Shown here: one piece after another, positions 51,118-59,283 of the stretch
Layout: every line of letters begins with the position of its first letter
Position numbering within the stretch: the stretch's first letter is position 1
Source of the DNA: CAVVAL01 sp963742725
GTDB lineage: Bacteria > Actinomycetota > Actinomycetes > Mycobacteriales > Cryptosporangiaceae
Reading direction: 5' to 3'
Length of the DNA stretch: 64,000 nucleotides
NCBI GenBank assembly: GCA_963742725.1
Contig: CAVUMX010000001.1
Location: 62,001 to 126,000 of the forward strand
Position numbers and translations under genes: made by a program
The notes under the pieces: generated by a model
The model's database searches: none
Seen by the model: only the letters and a program-made list of their open reading frames with translations
What the model was told of the DNA's origin: nothing

Positions 51118-51723
51118 TCACGGCAGCAAACCTGCCGGGTCGAACTCTACCGCGAACGGCCGCTCCGCCCGGAACAGTTCCCCGGCCTGGACGCGCGCCA
51201 CCTCGACGTACTCGGCGTCCTCACCGGCCGTGCCCGTGGTGTCCAGTTCGTACGCCACTACCTGCAGCGGATCCAGCTCGATGCGCCAGTACGCCGGGAT
51301 CCCGCCCGCCGCGTACAGATGAGGCTTGTGCCAGCGATCCATCGAGCGCGTCGACTTCGACACCACCTCGACGGCGAGCAGCACTTCCTCGGCCTGGAAG
51401 TCGCTCTCGCGCACATGATCGCCGCGCACGACGAGCACGTCCGGGATCAGGTACCGGTCGTCGGCGATGGTGACGCCGACAGCCGTTGTCACCTGAAAGC
51501 CCGAGGGCGACGCGTCCTCGAGCAACCGCAACAGCCGGTTGCCGATCACCTGGTGCTTGTGGGACGGGGACGGGCTCACCTGCACCACTCCATCGATCAA
51601 CTCGTAGCGGTGCCCGTCCTCGGGCAGCCGGTCGAGGTCGGCGACGGACCAGCCCTGTGCGTACGGCAGGCGTTCGAACCTTTCCGGCTCGATCAGCGGC
51701 TCTTCGGCCGGTTGCGCACTCAT
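51118..51723 (-). CDS. Uma2-family (DUF820) nuclease-like protein
   Basis: A 201-residue protein of the Uma2 group with a restriction-endonuclease-like fold: RYELIDGVVQVSPSPSHKHQ, then YLIPDVLVVRG and LLAVEVVSKSTRSMDRWHK, which carry the expected Asp, Glu and Lys residues. Cellular roles are unknown; these genes are abundant and mobile in Micromonosporaceae-like genomes and cyanobacteria. ATG 51723 follows a full AAGGAGGTGA ribosome site, the best in the window. It sits between trmH and pheS, breaking a usually tight cluster, so it is probably inserted. Confidence 0.85.
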   Translation of the reverse strand: MSAQPAEEPLIEPERFERLPYAQGWSVADLDRLPEDGHRYELIDGVVQVSPSPSHKHQVIGNRLLRLLEDASPSGFQVTTAVGVTIADDRYLIPDVLVVRGDHVRESDFQAEEVLLAVEVVSKSTRSMDRWHKPHLYAAGGIPAYWRIELDPLQVVAYELDTTGTAGEDAEYVEVARVQAGELFRAERPFAVEFDPAGLLP

Positions 51724-51797
51724 GGCGTCACCTCCTTCCGATGGCATTGATCCTCCCACGGTCGCGTACGCCTACAAGGAGTTGTCCACAAGAAAGA

Positions 51798-52604
51798 CTA
51801 GCGCTGGGCGCGGGCGCTCGCGTACAGGCAGATCGCCGCCGCGGCGGCGAGGTTAAGGCTCTCGGCGCGGCCGTGGATGGGGATCGCCACCCGCGCGTCG
51901 GCGAGGGCGGCCAGCTCCTCGGGCAGGCCGCGCGCCTCGTTGCCGAACAGCCAGGCGGTCGGGGCCGCGAGGGACCCGTCGTCGGCGAGCTGGTCGAGGT
52001 CGGACTCGCCGGCGCCGTCCGCGGCGAGGACCCGGAGCCCGGCGGCGCGCAGCGCGGTGATCACCTCGGCCGCCGTCCCTCCCCGCACCACCGGCGGGTG
52101 GAAGAGGCTGCCGGCGGACGACCGGACGCACTTCCCGTTGTACGGGTCGACGCTGCCGTGGCAGAAGACGACGGCGCCCGCGCCGGCGGCGTCGGCGGTG
52201 CGAAGGACGGTGCCGGCGTTCCCCGGATCCTGGATCTCGGCCAGCACCGCAACCAGGCGGGCCCCACCAAGCACGGCGAGCGGCACATCGAGGAAGGAGC
52301 ACACCGCCACGATGCCCTGCGGGCTGACGGTCTCGCTGAGCCCTGCCATGCCGGCGTCGTCCACGAGCGACACGGGGACGCCGTGGTGCACGGCCCGCTG
52401 GCTCAGGTCCTGGTACCGGTCGAGCGCGGCGGGCGTGCCGAACAGCGCCTCGACCGCGCCTGGTTCGCCGCGCGGGACGTCAAGAGCCTCCCGGACGGCC
52501 TGCGGCCCTTCGGCGAGGAACTTCCGTTCGGCGTCGCGGCGGGCGCGGCGGGTGAGGCGCCGCGCAGCAGCGACCCGGGGCGTCCGCTCCGTGTAGAGGG
52601 TCAC
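51798..52604 (-). CDS. SpoU/TrmH-family RNA 2'-O-methyltransferase
   Basis: A 268-residue SPOUT methyltransferase. The N-terminal substrate-binding part is followed by motif 1 LAEIQDPGNAGTVLRTADAA, motif 2 WLFGNEARGLP and motif 3 IPIHGRAESLNLAAAAAICL, which form the trefoil-knot SAM site. The usual target is 23S or tRNA 2'-OH; which one is not clear. GTG 52604 lies 29 bases after rplT, the same position as in other actinobacteria. Confidence 0.92.
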   Translation of the reverse strand: MTLYTERTPRVAAARRLTRRARRDAERKFLAEGPQAVREALDVPRGEPGAVEALFGTPAALDRYQDLSQRAVHHGVPVSLVDDAGMAGLSETVSPQGIVAVCSFLDVPLAVLGGARLVAVLAEIQDPGNAGTVLRTADAAGAGAVVFCHGSVDPYNGKCVRSSAGSLFHPPVVRGGTAAEVITALRAAGLRVLAADGAGESDLDQLADDGSLAAPTAWLFGNEARGLPEELAALADARVAIPIHGRAESLNLAAAAAICLYASARAQR

Positions 52605-52633
52605 CCCGGGTCGTTGGTCGTGCTTGGCGCCGG

Positions 52634-53014
52634 TCAGGCCGCGCCCTGCGACTCGGCCTCGGGCAGCGCGTTCTTGGCCACCTCGACGAGGGTCGCGAAC
52701 GCGGCGGCGTCGTTGACGGCCAGGTCGGCGAGCACCTTCCGGTCGACCTCGACGCCCGCCAGGCGAAGGCCCTGGACGAAGCGGTTGTAGGTCATGTCGT
52801 TGAGACGCGCGGCCGCGTTGATCCGGGTGATCCAGAGCTTGCGGAAGTCGCCCTTGCGGACCTTGCGGTCGCGGTACGCGTAGGTCGCGGAGTGGAGGAG
52901 CTGCTCCTTGGCCTTGCGGTAGAGCCGCGAGCGCTGGCCGCGGTAGCCGCTCGCGGCCTCAAGAGTGGTCCGGCGCTTCTTCTGGGCATTGACTGCCCGC
53001 TTCACGCGTGCCAC
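52634..53014 (-). CDS. rplT: 50S ribosomal protein L20
   Basis: A 126-residue protein opening MARVKRAVNAQKKRRTTLEA with the long basic N-terminal helix and the globular end NAAARLNDMTYNRFVQGL. It is needed early in 50S assembly. The start is GTG 53014. It follows rpmI in the conserved infC-rpmI-rplT order. The C-terminal tail is slightly longer and acidic. Confidence 0.97.
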   Translation of the reverse strand: MARVKRAVNAQKKRRTTLEAASGYRGQRSRLYRKAKEQLLHSATYAYRDRKVRKGDFRKLWITRINAAARLNDMTYNRFVQGLRLAGVEVDRKVLADLAVNDAAAFATLVEVAKNALPEAESQGAA

Positions 53015-53108
53015 GGGTACACCTGTTCTCTCATGCGGTCGCCGCTGAGGAGGTCAGCCGGCGAGTGGTCTGGGACTAGCTGTTCGAACGCGGGCGCAAG
53101 AGCGCCGG

Positions 53109-53303
53109 TCAGAGCCCGAGCAGGCGCTTGATCCGCTTGGTCTCGGCCGGGGCGAACTCGGTGGTGCCGTCGAGGCGGCGGGTCCGCGTGCTGGACTTGT
53201 GCTCGAGCAGGTGGCGGCGGTTGGCCTTCTGCCGGAGCAACTTGCCGCTGCCGCTCACCTTGACCCGCTTCGCGGTGCCCTTGTGCGTCTTGTTCTTCGG
53301 CAT
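53109..53303 (-). CDS. rpmI: 50S ribosomal protein L35
   Basis: A 64-residue protein with the family sequence MPKNKTHKGTAKRVKVSGSG followed by KLLRQKANRRHLLEHKSS. It is a small basic component of the large subunit. The start is ATG with GGAGAAGGA upstream. It lies 81 bases after infC. Confidence 0.97.
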   Translation of the reverse strand: MPKNKTHKGTAKRVKVSGSGKLLRQKANRRHLLEHKSSTRTRRLDGTTEFAPAETKRIKRLLGL

Positions 53304-53384
53304 GTGTCCTTCTCCTGGTGGCGCCGGCCGGCTTGAGGCCGGCGCCGCGTTGTTGTGGACCGGGCGGGTCGCCGCCCGGTCGCG

Positions 53385-53954
53385 TTATGCCTCGGCGCCT
53401 TCGGGCCCGGCCTCGGCGGCGGGCTTCGGCGTCGTGGGCTTCACGACACGGTGAGGTGCCATGACCATGATCATGTTGCGTCCGTCCTGCTTCGCCGCCG
53501 ATTCGACGAAGCCGAGCTCCTGCACGTCTTCCGCGAGCCGCTTGAGCAGCCGGTACCCGAGTTCGGGGCGGCTCTGCTCGCGACCACGGAACATGATCGT
53601 GACCTTGACCTTGTCCCCGGCCTTGAGGAACCGGACCACGTGACCCTTCTTGGTCGCGTAGTCGTGCGGGTCGATCTTCGGCCGGAGCTTCATTTCCTTG
53701 ATCACGGTGAGGCTCTGGTTACGCCGGGCCTCCCGCGCCTTCTGCGCGCTCTCGTACTTGAACTTGCCGTAGTCCATGAGCTTGCAGACCGGCGGTCGCG
53801 CGGTCGGCGCGACCTCGACCAGGTCGAGGTCGGTGTCCTGCGCGAGACGAAGGGCCTCGCCGATCGGCACGATGCCAACCTGCTCCCCCTCCGGCCCCAC
53901 GAGGCGCACCTCACGAGCTCGGATCTGGTCGTTCACACGCAGCTCGACGCTGAT
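53385..53954 (-). CDS. infC: Translation initiation factor IF-3, probable AUC start
   Basis: A 189-residue factor that blocks early subunit joining and checks the start codon. The N-domain has LRVNDQIRAREVRLVGPEGE, and the C-domain has FRGREQSRPELGYRLL. The natural homologous start (ISVELRVNDQ) falls on an ATC codon at 53954 with GAGGAGG four bases upstream. Rare starts are known for infC and let IF-3 repress itself. The next candidate, a GTG, would cut conserved residues. A leader with two stems precedes it. Confidence 0.92.
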   Translation of the reverse strand: MSVELRVNDQIRAREVRLVGPEGEQVGIVPIGEALRLAQDTDLDLVEVAPTARPPVCKLMDYGKFKYESAQKAREARRNQSLTVIKEMKLRPKIDPHDYATKKGHVVRFLKAGDKVKVTIMFRGREQSRPELGYRLLKRLAEDVQELGFVESAAKQDGRNMIMVMAPHRVVKPTTPKPAAEAGPEGAEA

Positions 53955-54030
53955 GGGACCTCCTCGGACGTACTCTCTTCGTTGCTGACCCCGGAGCGCC
54001 CACTCCCTCTGCGGGCGACCCAGACCACGC

Positions 54031-54061
54031 AGAAAGCCCCGGAAGCAATTGCCTCCGGGGC
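54031..54061 (-). terminator. Attenuator-like terminator in the infC leader
   Basis: On the minus strand GCCCCGGAGGCAA pairs with TTGCTTCCGGGGC (one wobble) and is followed by TTTCT, about 76 bases before the infC start. In a ribosomal-protein leader this would be the conditional terminator. Confidence 0.72.
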
Positions 54062-54101
54062 CCAGCTCTAACCGGTGAGAATCCACGTACGCGGACACTC
54101 T

Positions 54102-54128
54102 GGCCATCGGCGCTAAGCGCCGGTGGCC
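54102..54128 (-). promoter_or_regulatory. Upstream stem of the infC leader
   Basis: GGCCATCGGCGC and GCGCCGGTGGCC pair fully with one wobble around a 3-base loop (TAA on the plus strand). It precedes the terminator stem by about 40 bases and could be the ligand-binding part of an attenuation leader. Confidence 0.6.
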
Positions 54129-54232
54129 GACCGGAACCCGGCGGCCTTGAGGGCTACGCGGGTGGGAGCGGGACTCCACTTGATCGCCACCCGTTTCGAC
54201 GGATGGCTGGTCGGTCTGTAAGGCTACCAGGT

Positions 54233-54583
54233 GTGACCACTGATCACCCAACCGCGCCCGCCCCTGCCCGTGAGCTCGCCGAGATCCCGTCCGTCGAGGT
54301 CATCAGCCGTGCCGCCGTCATGTTGATGAGCGCCGCCGCCGAGCGGCTCGGGCTGGCCGACGACGAGCCCGAGGGCAGCGCCCACCGCGACCTCGACGAG
54401 GCCCGGCGGCTGATCACCGCGCTGGCCGGGCTGGTCACGTCGTCCGCCGAGTACCTGGGCGCGCACGCCGGGCCGCTGCGCGACGGGCTCCAGGCGCTGC
54501 AGCGCGCGTTCCGCGACGCCTCGATCGAGCCCGACGCACCCGGCCACGGCCCTGGCGAGAAGCTCACCGGCCCCGTCCTCTAG
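54233..54583 (+). CDS. DUF1844-family protein
   Basis: A 116-residue, mostly helical protein. Its core LAEIPSVEVISRAAVMLMSA, then AAERLGLADDEPEG and HRDLDEARRLITALAGLVTS, matches the DUF1844 family often found beside infC in actinobacteria. The role is unknown. GTG 54233 has AAGG nine bases upstream. It is divergent from infC and convergent with the ArsR gene 15 bases away. Confidence 0.85.
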   Translation: MTTDHPTAPAPARELAEIPSVEVISRAAVMLMSAAAERLGLADDEPEGSAHRDLDEARRLITALAGLVTSSAEYLGAHAGPLRDGLQALQRAFRDASIEPDAPGHGPGEKLTGPVL

Positions 54584-54612
54584 TCACATGCCTTCGGGTC
54601 ACATGCCTTCGG
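54583..54612. repeat. 15-bp tandem duplication at the ArsR gene end
   Basis: GTCACATGCCTTCGG occurs twice in direct succession. The second copy contains the ArsR-SRPBCC stop, so the first is a leftover of the same coding end; the stop probably shortened the protein by one repeat. Confidence 0.8.
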
Positions 54613-55465
54613 GCCTGCCCTGCGCCGAGGCCTCGGGGCCGAAGTCTCCGACGTAACCGGCGAACAGCTCGTCCCAGCGCCGCATCTGCTCGGCCTGCGG
54701 GGGCGGGGTGGTGCCGTCGAGCACGAGGTCCAGCATCTCCAGGCAGACGTCCCAGCCCGCGGCGTCACGGGAGGCCCGGCTGACGTCGTCGAAGATCGTC
54801 TGGAACGTGAGCCTCGTGCCGTCGCCGTCCGGGGCCAGCTCCCACGACAGCACCTCACCGGACCAGGTGAACACGAACAGTCGCGGCGGGTCCACGGTGA
54901 CGATCTCGCCCTCGTAGTCCGCGGCGACGAAGTCGTCGGTGGGCGCCTCCTCGGGGAAGGAGAACCGGATCTTGGCGCCGGCCGCCAGCTCCCACTCCGG
55001 GGTCGCCGGGAACCACTGGGACAGCTGCGCCGGGTCGGTGAGCGCGCGCCACACCTTCTCCGGCGGGTGAGGGAGCCGGCGTTCGAACCGCAGCGCGTTG
55101 CGGCCGTCGATCCTCAGCAGGTTGCCGTTCACGATCCACTCCGTTCGTCGGGCATCGACGTGTTCGTCGGGCATCGCGTCGAGGTGGCGTTCGAGCGCGT
55201 CGAGCCGGCCGGCCCAGTACCGCCGGTACGGCGCGAGCCAGGCGTCGACCTCGACGAGCGGTTCCGGACGCAGCTCGTACCAGCGGCGCGGCCCGTCCTT
55301 GCGGACGCTCACCAGCCCGGCGTCCCGGAGTACCCGCAGGTGCTTGGACGTACCCGGCTGGGTCATGCCCAGCAGCTCGACCAGGTCGTTGACGGACCGG
55401 GGTTCGACCAGCAGCAGATCGAGGATCTGGCGCCGGGCAGGCTCGGCCAGCACGTCGAACGTCAT
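54599..55465 (-). CDS. ArsR-family regulator fused to an SRPBCC (AHSA1) domain
   Basis: About 288 residues. Residues 1-90 are an ArsR winged helix (LAEPARRQILDLLLVEPRSV, then GMTQPGTSKHLRVLRDAGLV); residues 120-270 are an AHSA1-type hydrophobic-pocket domain (RRLPHPPEKVWRALTDPAQL and later LTFQTIFDD). The fused pocket suggests a small hydrophobic ligand. The promoter spans a 16-bp palindrome and places transcription start at or near GTG 55468/ATG 55465, so the mRNA is probably leaderless. Autoregulation is likely; no second target gene is evident. Confidence 0.87.
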   Translation of the reverse strand: MTFDVLAEPARRQILDLLLVEPRSVNDLVELLGMTQPGTSKHLRVLRDAGLVSVRKDGPRRWYELRPEPLVEVDAWLAPYRRYWAGRLDALERHLDAMPDEHVDARRTEWIVNGNLLRIDGRNALRFERRLPHPPEKVWRALTDPAQLSQWFPATPEWELAAGAKIRFSFPEEAPTDDFVAADYEGEIVTVDPPRLFVFTWSGEVLSWELAPDGDGTRLTFQTIFDDVSRASRDAAGWDVCLEMLDLVLDGTTPPPQAEQMRRWDELFAGYVGDFGPEASAQGRPEGM

Positions 55466-55474
55466 CACCCTGCC

Positions 55475-55504
55475 CATATAACCACCCAGGCATATGCCTG
55501 GCAA
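55475..55504 (-). promoter_or_regulatory. ArsR promoter with palindromic operator
   Basis: TTGCCA (-35, 55499-55504) and TATATG (-10, 55475-55480) are 18 bases apart. Between them is a perfect 16-bp palindrome CCAGGCATATGCCTGG (55486-55501), a typical ArsR dimer site that would block polymerase. Confidence 0.82.
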
Positions 55505-55510
55505 GGCATG

Positions 55511-56608
55511 TCAGGCCTTGGTGGCGAACCGGGCTCCCCGCGCGGCCATGAACGGCACCGGGTTGATCGGCTGCCCCAGCAGCCGCACCTCGAAGTGCAG
55601 GTGCGGACCGGACGAGTTGCCGCTGCTGCCGACCACGCCGAGCTGCTGACCGGCCTCGACCCTGTCGCCGACCGAGACCATCGGGCGCGTCTGCATGTGG
55701 CAGTACAGGGTCGACAGGCCGGCGGCGTGCCGGATCTTCACGTACCAGCCGCAGCCGGACACCGAGCGACTGCCGTCCACGTCGCAGTTGTACGAGTCGC
55801 ACATGGACGTGACGACGATCCCGGACGCGGCCGCGAAGATCGGCGTACCGCGCTTGGCGATGATGTCGACACCGTTGTGGGTCGGGCGGGACGCGGTCCG
55901 GAAGCCGCTGCCGAGCGCCGCCGCAGACGGCTGCGTCCATCCCGAGGCGCTCACCTCACCGGCGCGCGCGCACCGCGCCGGGTCACCGAACCCGCCGGCG
56001 ACACCGCTCGCCGCGCCCTTCGCGACCTGGTTGACGACGGCCGTCGCCAGTGGCTCCCATTTCTGGTACAGGCTGCCGTTGAACGAGACCTGCACGGCCT
56101 GCGCGGCGTCGGAGAGGCGCATCCGCGGCCAGTTCGGCGCCTTGCGAGCGAGCGCCTCGTAGAACTTGCGGCTCGCGTACCGGGGATCGAGGAGCTGGGC
56201 CGGCGTGCCCCAGCCCTGGGACGGCCGCTGCTGGAACAGCCCGAGGGAGTCGTGGTCGACCGCCACCTGGACATTGTGCAGCGAACTCTCCTGCAACGCC
56301 GTGGCCACCGCGATCACCCAGCCGCGCGGCGGCACCTTCATGCTGTGGCCGACCTCGATGATGATCGCCGCGTTGGCGACCTGCTCCTTCGACAGGCCCC
56401 TGATGTCCGCCACGCCCTCGATCGCCAGCTCGGCACCGCACGAGTTCAGCGCGAGGTCGTTGCTGTCGTCGCCGAAGAACAGCGACTGGAACATCACCGG
56501 GACGAAGCCGAGGCACAGCAGTAACCCGACCGCCATGACGGCGGCGATCACCCAGAGGAGCCTGCGCCCGGACCGGAGCGCGTACTGGCGGGCGACCTGC
56601 TCTGTCAC
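55511..56608 (-). CDS. Lytic transglycosylase / M23 endopeptidase cell-wall hydrolase
   Basis: A 365-residue membrane-anchored enzyme: a helix at residues 18-40, a transglycosylase-like domain (about 75-165, catalytic Glu in TALQESSLHN and SLGLFQQRPSQGWGT), and an M23 domain with zinc ligands in THNGVDI and GPHLHFEV (about 240-340). It should cut both glycan strands and peptide bridges, as VirB1-type enzymes do to let a secretion machine through. GTG 56608 overlaps the preceding gene (GTGA). Two activities in one chain are known in conjugative systems of Gram-positives. Confidence 0.88.
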   Translation of the reverse strand: MTEQVARQYALRSGRRLLWVIAAVMAVGLLLCLGFVPVMFQSLFFGDDSNDLALNSCGAELAIEGVADIRGLSKEQVANAAIIIEVGHSMKVPPRGWVIAVATALQESSLHNVQVAVDHDSLGLFQQRPSQGWGTPAQLLDPRYASRKFYEALARKAPNWPRMRLSDAAQAVQVSFNGSLYQKWEPLATAVVNQVAKGAASGVAGGFGDPARCARAGEVSASGWTQPSAAALGSGFRTASRPTHNGVDIIAKRGTPIFAAASGIVVTSMCDSYNCDVDGSRSVSGCGWYVKIRHAAGLSTLYCHMQTRPMVSVGDRVEAGQQLGVVGSSGNSSGPHLHFEVRLLGQPINPVPFMAARGARFATKA

Positions 56609-57171
56609 GACGGCCTCCGGTCGAACTCGTAGTCGGCGACGAGCCATTTCCCCTGCACGAGGACGCAGACGGCGAGCAGGTCGCCCGCGTCCGTCGGCAC
56701 GGTCACTTCCGCGCTGGTGACGCCGCCGCTGACACTCACCGGCGGGCCGGTGACCTTCGTGGCGGGCAGCGATTTCGGATCCAGCGCGCGCAACTGCTGG
56801 GCGAGAACCGGATCGGTGTACTTGCTCACGGCCGTCGCCCAGTTACCGGGCGCAGAGGGCGGGGGCGGCGTGGCCCAGGCGCGGGCGAACGCCAGCGCCA
56901 CGCTGACCGCTGCCGGTGCGGCCGGAGCGGACGGCTCGGCCGACGCCTCGGGTCCGGCCGGCCCGTCGTTCAGTGGCTCGGAGCTGGGCTCGACGGGCGC
57001 CGTCACGCCGGCGCCGGGGGTATCGCCCGCGTCCGCGCCAGACGGGGAATCCGCGTCACCGCCGGTCAACCGCGCGATGAGGACGACCACGACCACGACG
57101 ACCGCCAGGGAACCGGCCGCCCAGACACGCCATCCGAGCCGGCGCACGGCGAACCGGCTGGCGTCGGGCAT
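56605..57171 (-). CDS. Single-pass membrane protein of the T4SS-like cluster
   Basis: A 188-residue protein: one helix near residues 17-35 (AAGSLAVVVVVVVLIARL), an acidic Pro/Ala linker (40-90), and a compact C-terminal domain (SVALAFARAWATPPPPSAPG, ending LVQGKWLVADYEFDRRPS) that looks like the NTF2-like fold of VirB8 and TcpC. ATG 57171 has GGGAGG six bases upstream. Its position between VirB6-like and wall hydrolase supports a VirB8-like scaffold; that is inferred. Confidence 0.65.
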   Translation of the reverse strand: MPDASRFAVRRLGWRVWAAGSLAVVVVVVVLIARLTGGDADSPSGADAGDTPGAGVTAPVEPSSEPLNDGPAGPEASAEPSAPAAPAAVSVALAFARAWATPPPPSAPGNWATAVSKYTDPVLAQQLRALDPKSLPATKVTGPPVSVSGGVTSAEVTVPTDAGDLLAVCVLVQGKWLVADYEFDRRPS

Positions 57172-57213
57172 CGGTTTCCTCCCAGGTCGTCAGGTCGTCG
57201 GGCGGGACAGGGC

Positions 57214-59283
57214 TCAGCTGCTGCGGCGCCGCGCGTACCGGGCGCGCGCCTCGTCGCCGAAGTCGGCGTGGACGACGTTGCTCTCCGGATGGACGCCGGC
57301 CGGCAACGGATCGTGTTCCTGCGGCACCCGCACCGAACCCATGCCCGCGCCGGGCCGGTACACCATGCGCCGTTCACCGGCGGGCTCGATGCCCACCCGG
57401 TCGAACACTTCGCGCGGCGGGATTCCCGGCGCGTACTCCTGGTCGAGACGCTCGGGCGCGACCTGTCCGTGGGTGAGGAGGTAGCGGTCCGACTTGATTT
57501 CCCCCGGCGGCGCGGCGGAGGCCTGCGGGACCGGCTGGCTCTCCGGACGCTTGACCGGTACCGGCGCGGGGCGGGTGCCGGTCTGCGCCCCACCGCCGGC
57601 CCACTGCTCGCGGAGCGCGGCCCTGGTGTCGGCGTCCTCGGCCAGCGCCTGGGCCTTCCGCTCCGCCTGTTCCTGCTCCCAGGCCTGGTCCGGCGTCATG
57701 AACCGGCGCACCCGGCTGCTGAAGTTCTCCGGACGTTCGGAGCCGCGCGTGGCCGGCTTGTCCTTCGGCGCCGCGTCAGGGATGTCGCCGAGCGCGGTGC
57801 CGGCGCCGACGATGCCGATCTGCTTGATGTCGCCGAAGAACGTCCGGTGCATGTTGCCGAGGTTGCGCGACAGTTCGCCGAACGGGTCCACGCCGGTCAA
57901 CTGGGTCAGCCGGCGGTACGGCCGCAGCAGCAGCCACAGGATCAGGCCGGTGATCCAGATCAGCAGGATCTGTTGCCACCCGGCGAGTGACCCCGTCCCG
58001 GCGATCACTTCGACCGCGAGGAGGAACACCGCCGATCCCGCGCCGAAGATGATGCAGTTGATGAACGCGGCGACCACCGTCCGGAGCAGGCCCTTGAGCG
58101 GACCGGCGGCCGGTTGCAGGATGCCGATGGTGCCGATCGCGGGCAGGAACGCGACCGCCAGCCGGATGATCATGAACGCGACCAGGATCAGCAGCGACGC
58201 CATGATGTCGAACGGCGTGACGACCAGCGCGGCGATGACTCCGATCATGCCTGCGCCGATCCGCTCGGAACCCCGTTCGCCCTTGAGGTGCGTGTAGGCG
58301 TCCGGGTCCTCCTCCTCGATCTTGTTCGCGGTGTCCTTCCAGAGCTCCGCCTTGTCCTCGATGATCTGCTTGCGGACCGAGGCGCTCTTGCGCATCCGCT
58401 TCTTCTCGTCCCAGGAGATCGCGCTCGCCTTGAACAGGTCGGGCCCGTACTTGCGCGCGACGTCACTGTCCGCGGAGCCCAGGACGCCACGGAGCCACTG
58501 GCGGTAGAGGACGGTCTCGGTGAGCACCCCGCTCGCCCGGACGGCGGGCGGGCGCGAGTCGGCGGTGTCGTTGACGGCCATGCCGTCGGAGATCTGGCCG
58601 AGCGCGCCGGTCAACGTCTTGTCAGCGACCGTCGAGGCCTGCACCGGCCACGACGCCACCGCCGTGACCAGCGCCATCACCATGATCGCCCAGCCAGCCG
58701 TGACCGCGGCCTTGGACATGTTGCCGCCGCGCGCGCCCCAGAGCAGCCACACGCCGACGATGCCCAGCACGACGGCGCCCCACACGGTGAACACCCGCTC
58801 GCGAAGAGCGTCGCTGGCTCGTTGGACGATGCCGTTGGTCCAGCCCCACATCGCGTCCGGCTTGTAGGCGAACTCCCGGACGCTGTTGTTGAGTGCCACC
58901 AGGAACTGCGCCGGCGCGAAGACGACGTTCGAGAACGTCGTCATCGGCGAGGCCGCCGGGTCGCGGACCGACCCGCCGCAGCCGAGGTCGTACGTGTTGA
59001 ACTTGTACGGGCCGTACCCGTAGACGTCGTAGATCGAGACCTTCGCGTCCTTCTCGAACGGATCGCCCTTGGGCGCCACGCGCGGCTCGGTCAGGAAGAA
59101 CCCGCCCATTCCGCCGTCCGGCGGGATCGCCGTCGGTGCCTCCTCGCACAGGTCGTTGTCGAACCCGGGAATCGCCGCCGACGCGGAACCCGCGGGGAGC
59201 ACGAACAGCGTGCCGAGGACGCCGACCGCCAGCGCGAGGAAGAACATCCATCGTCGGCGGCGCGCAATGCGGTCGATCCTCAT
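57214..59283 (-). CDS. VirB6-like polytopic membrane protein
   Basis: A 689-residue protein with a signal peptide (residues 1-36), a 100-residue external part with Cys (LCEEAP, LGCGGSV), then about seven helices (for example VWGAVVLGIVGVWLLWGARG and FDIMASLLILVAFMIIRLAV), and a charged cytoplasmic tail of about 230 residues that ends in an Arg-rich segment. It should form the inner-membrane channel part. ATG 59283 shares a base with the ATPase stop (TGATG). Confidence 0.78.
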   Translation of the reverse strand: MRIDRIARRRRWMFFLALAVGVLGTLFVLPAGSASAAIPGFDNDLCEEAPTAIPPDGGMGGFFLTEPRVAPKGDPFEKDAKVSIYDVYGYGPYKFNTYDLGCGGSVRDPAASPMTTFSNVVFAPAQFLVALNNSVREFAYKPDAMWGWTNGIVQRASDALRERVFTVWGAVVLGIVGVWLLWGARGGNMSKAAVTAGWAIMVMALVTAVASWPVQASTVADKTLTGALGQISDGMAVNDTADSRPPAVRASGVLTETVLYRQWLRGVLGSADSDVARKYGPDLFKASAISWDEKKRMRKSASVRKQIIEDKAELWKDTANKIEEEDPDAYTHLKGERGSERIGAGMIGVIAALVVTPFDIMASLLILVAFMIIRLAVAFLPAIGTIGILQPAAGPLKGLLRTVVAAFINCIIFGAGSAVFLLAVEVIAGTGSLAGWQQILLIWITGLILWLLLRPYRRLTQLTGVDPFGELSRNLGNMHRTFFGDIKQIGIVGAGTALGDIPDAAPKDKPATRGSERPENFSSRVRRFMTPDQAWEQEQAERKAQALAEDADTRAALREQWAGGGAQTGTRPAPVPVKRPESQPVPQASAAPPGEIKSDRYLLTHGQVAPERLDQEYAPGIPPREVFDRVGIEPAGERRMVYRPGAGMGSVRVPQEHDPLPAGVHPESNVVHADFGDEARARYARRRSS

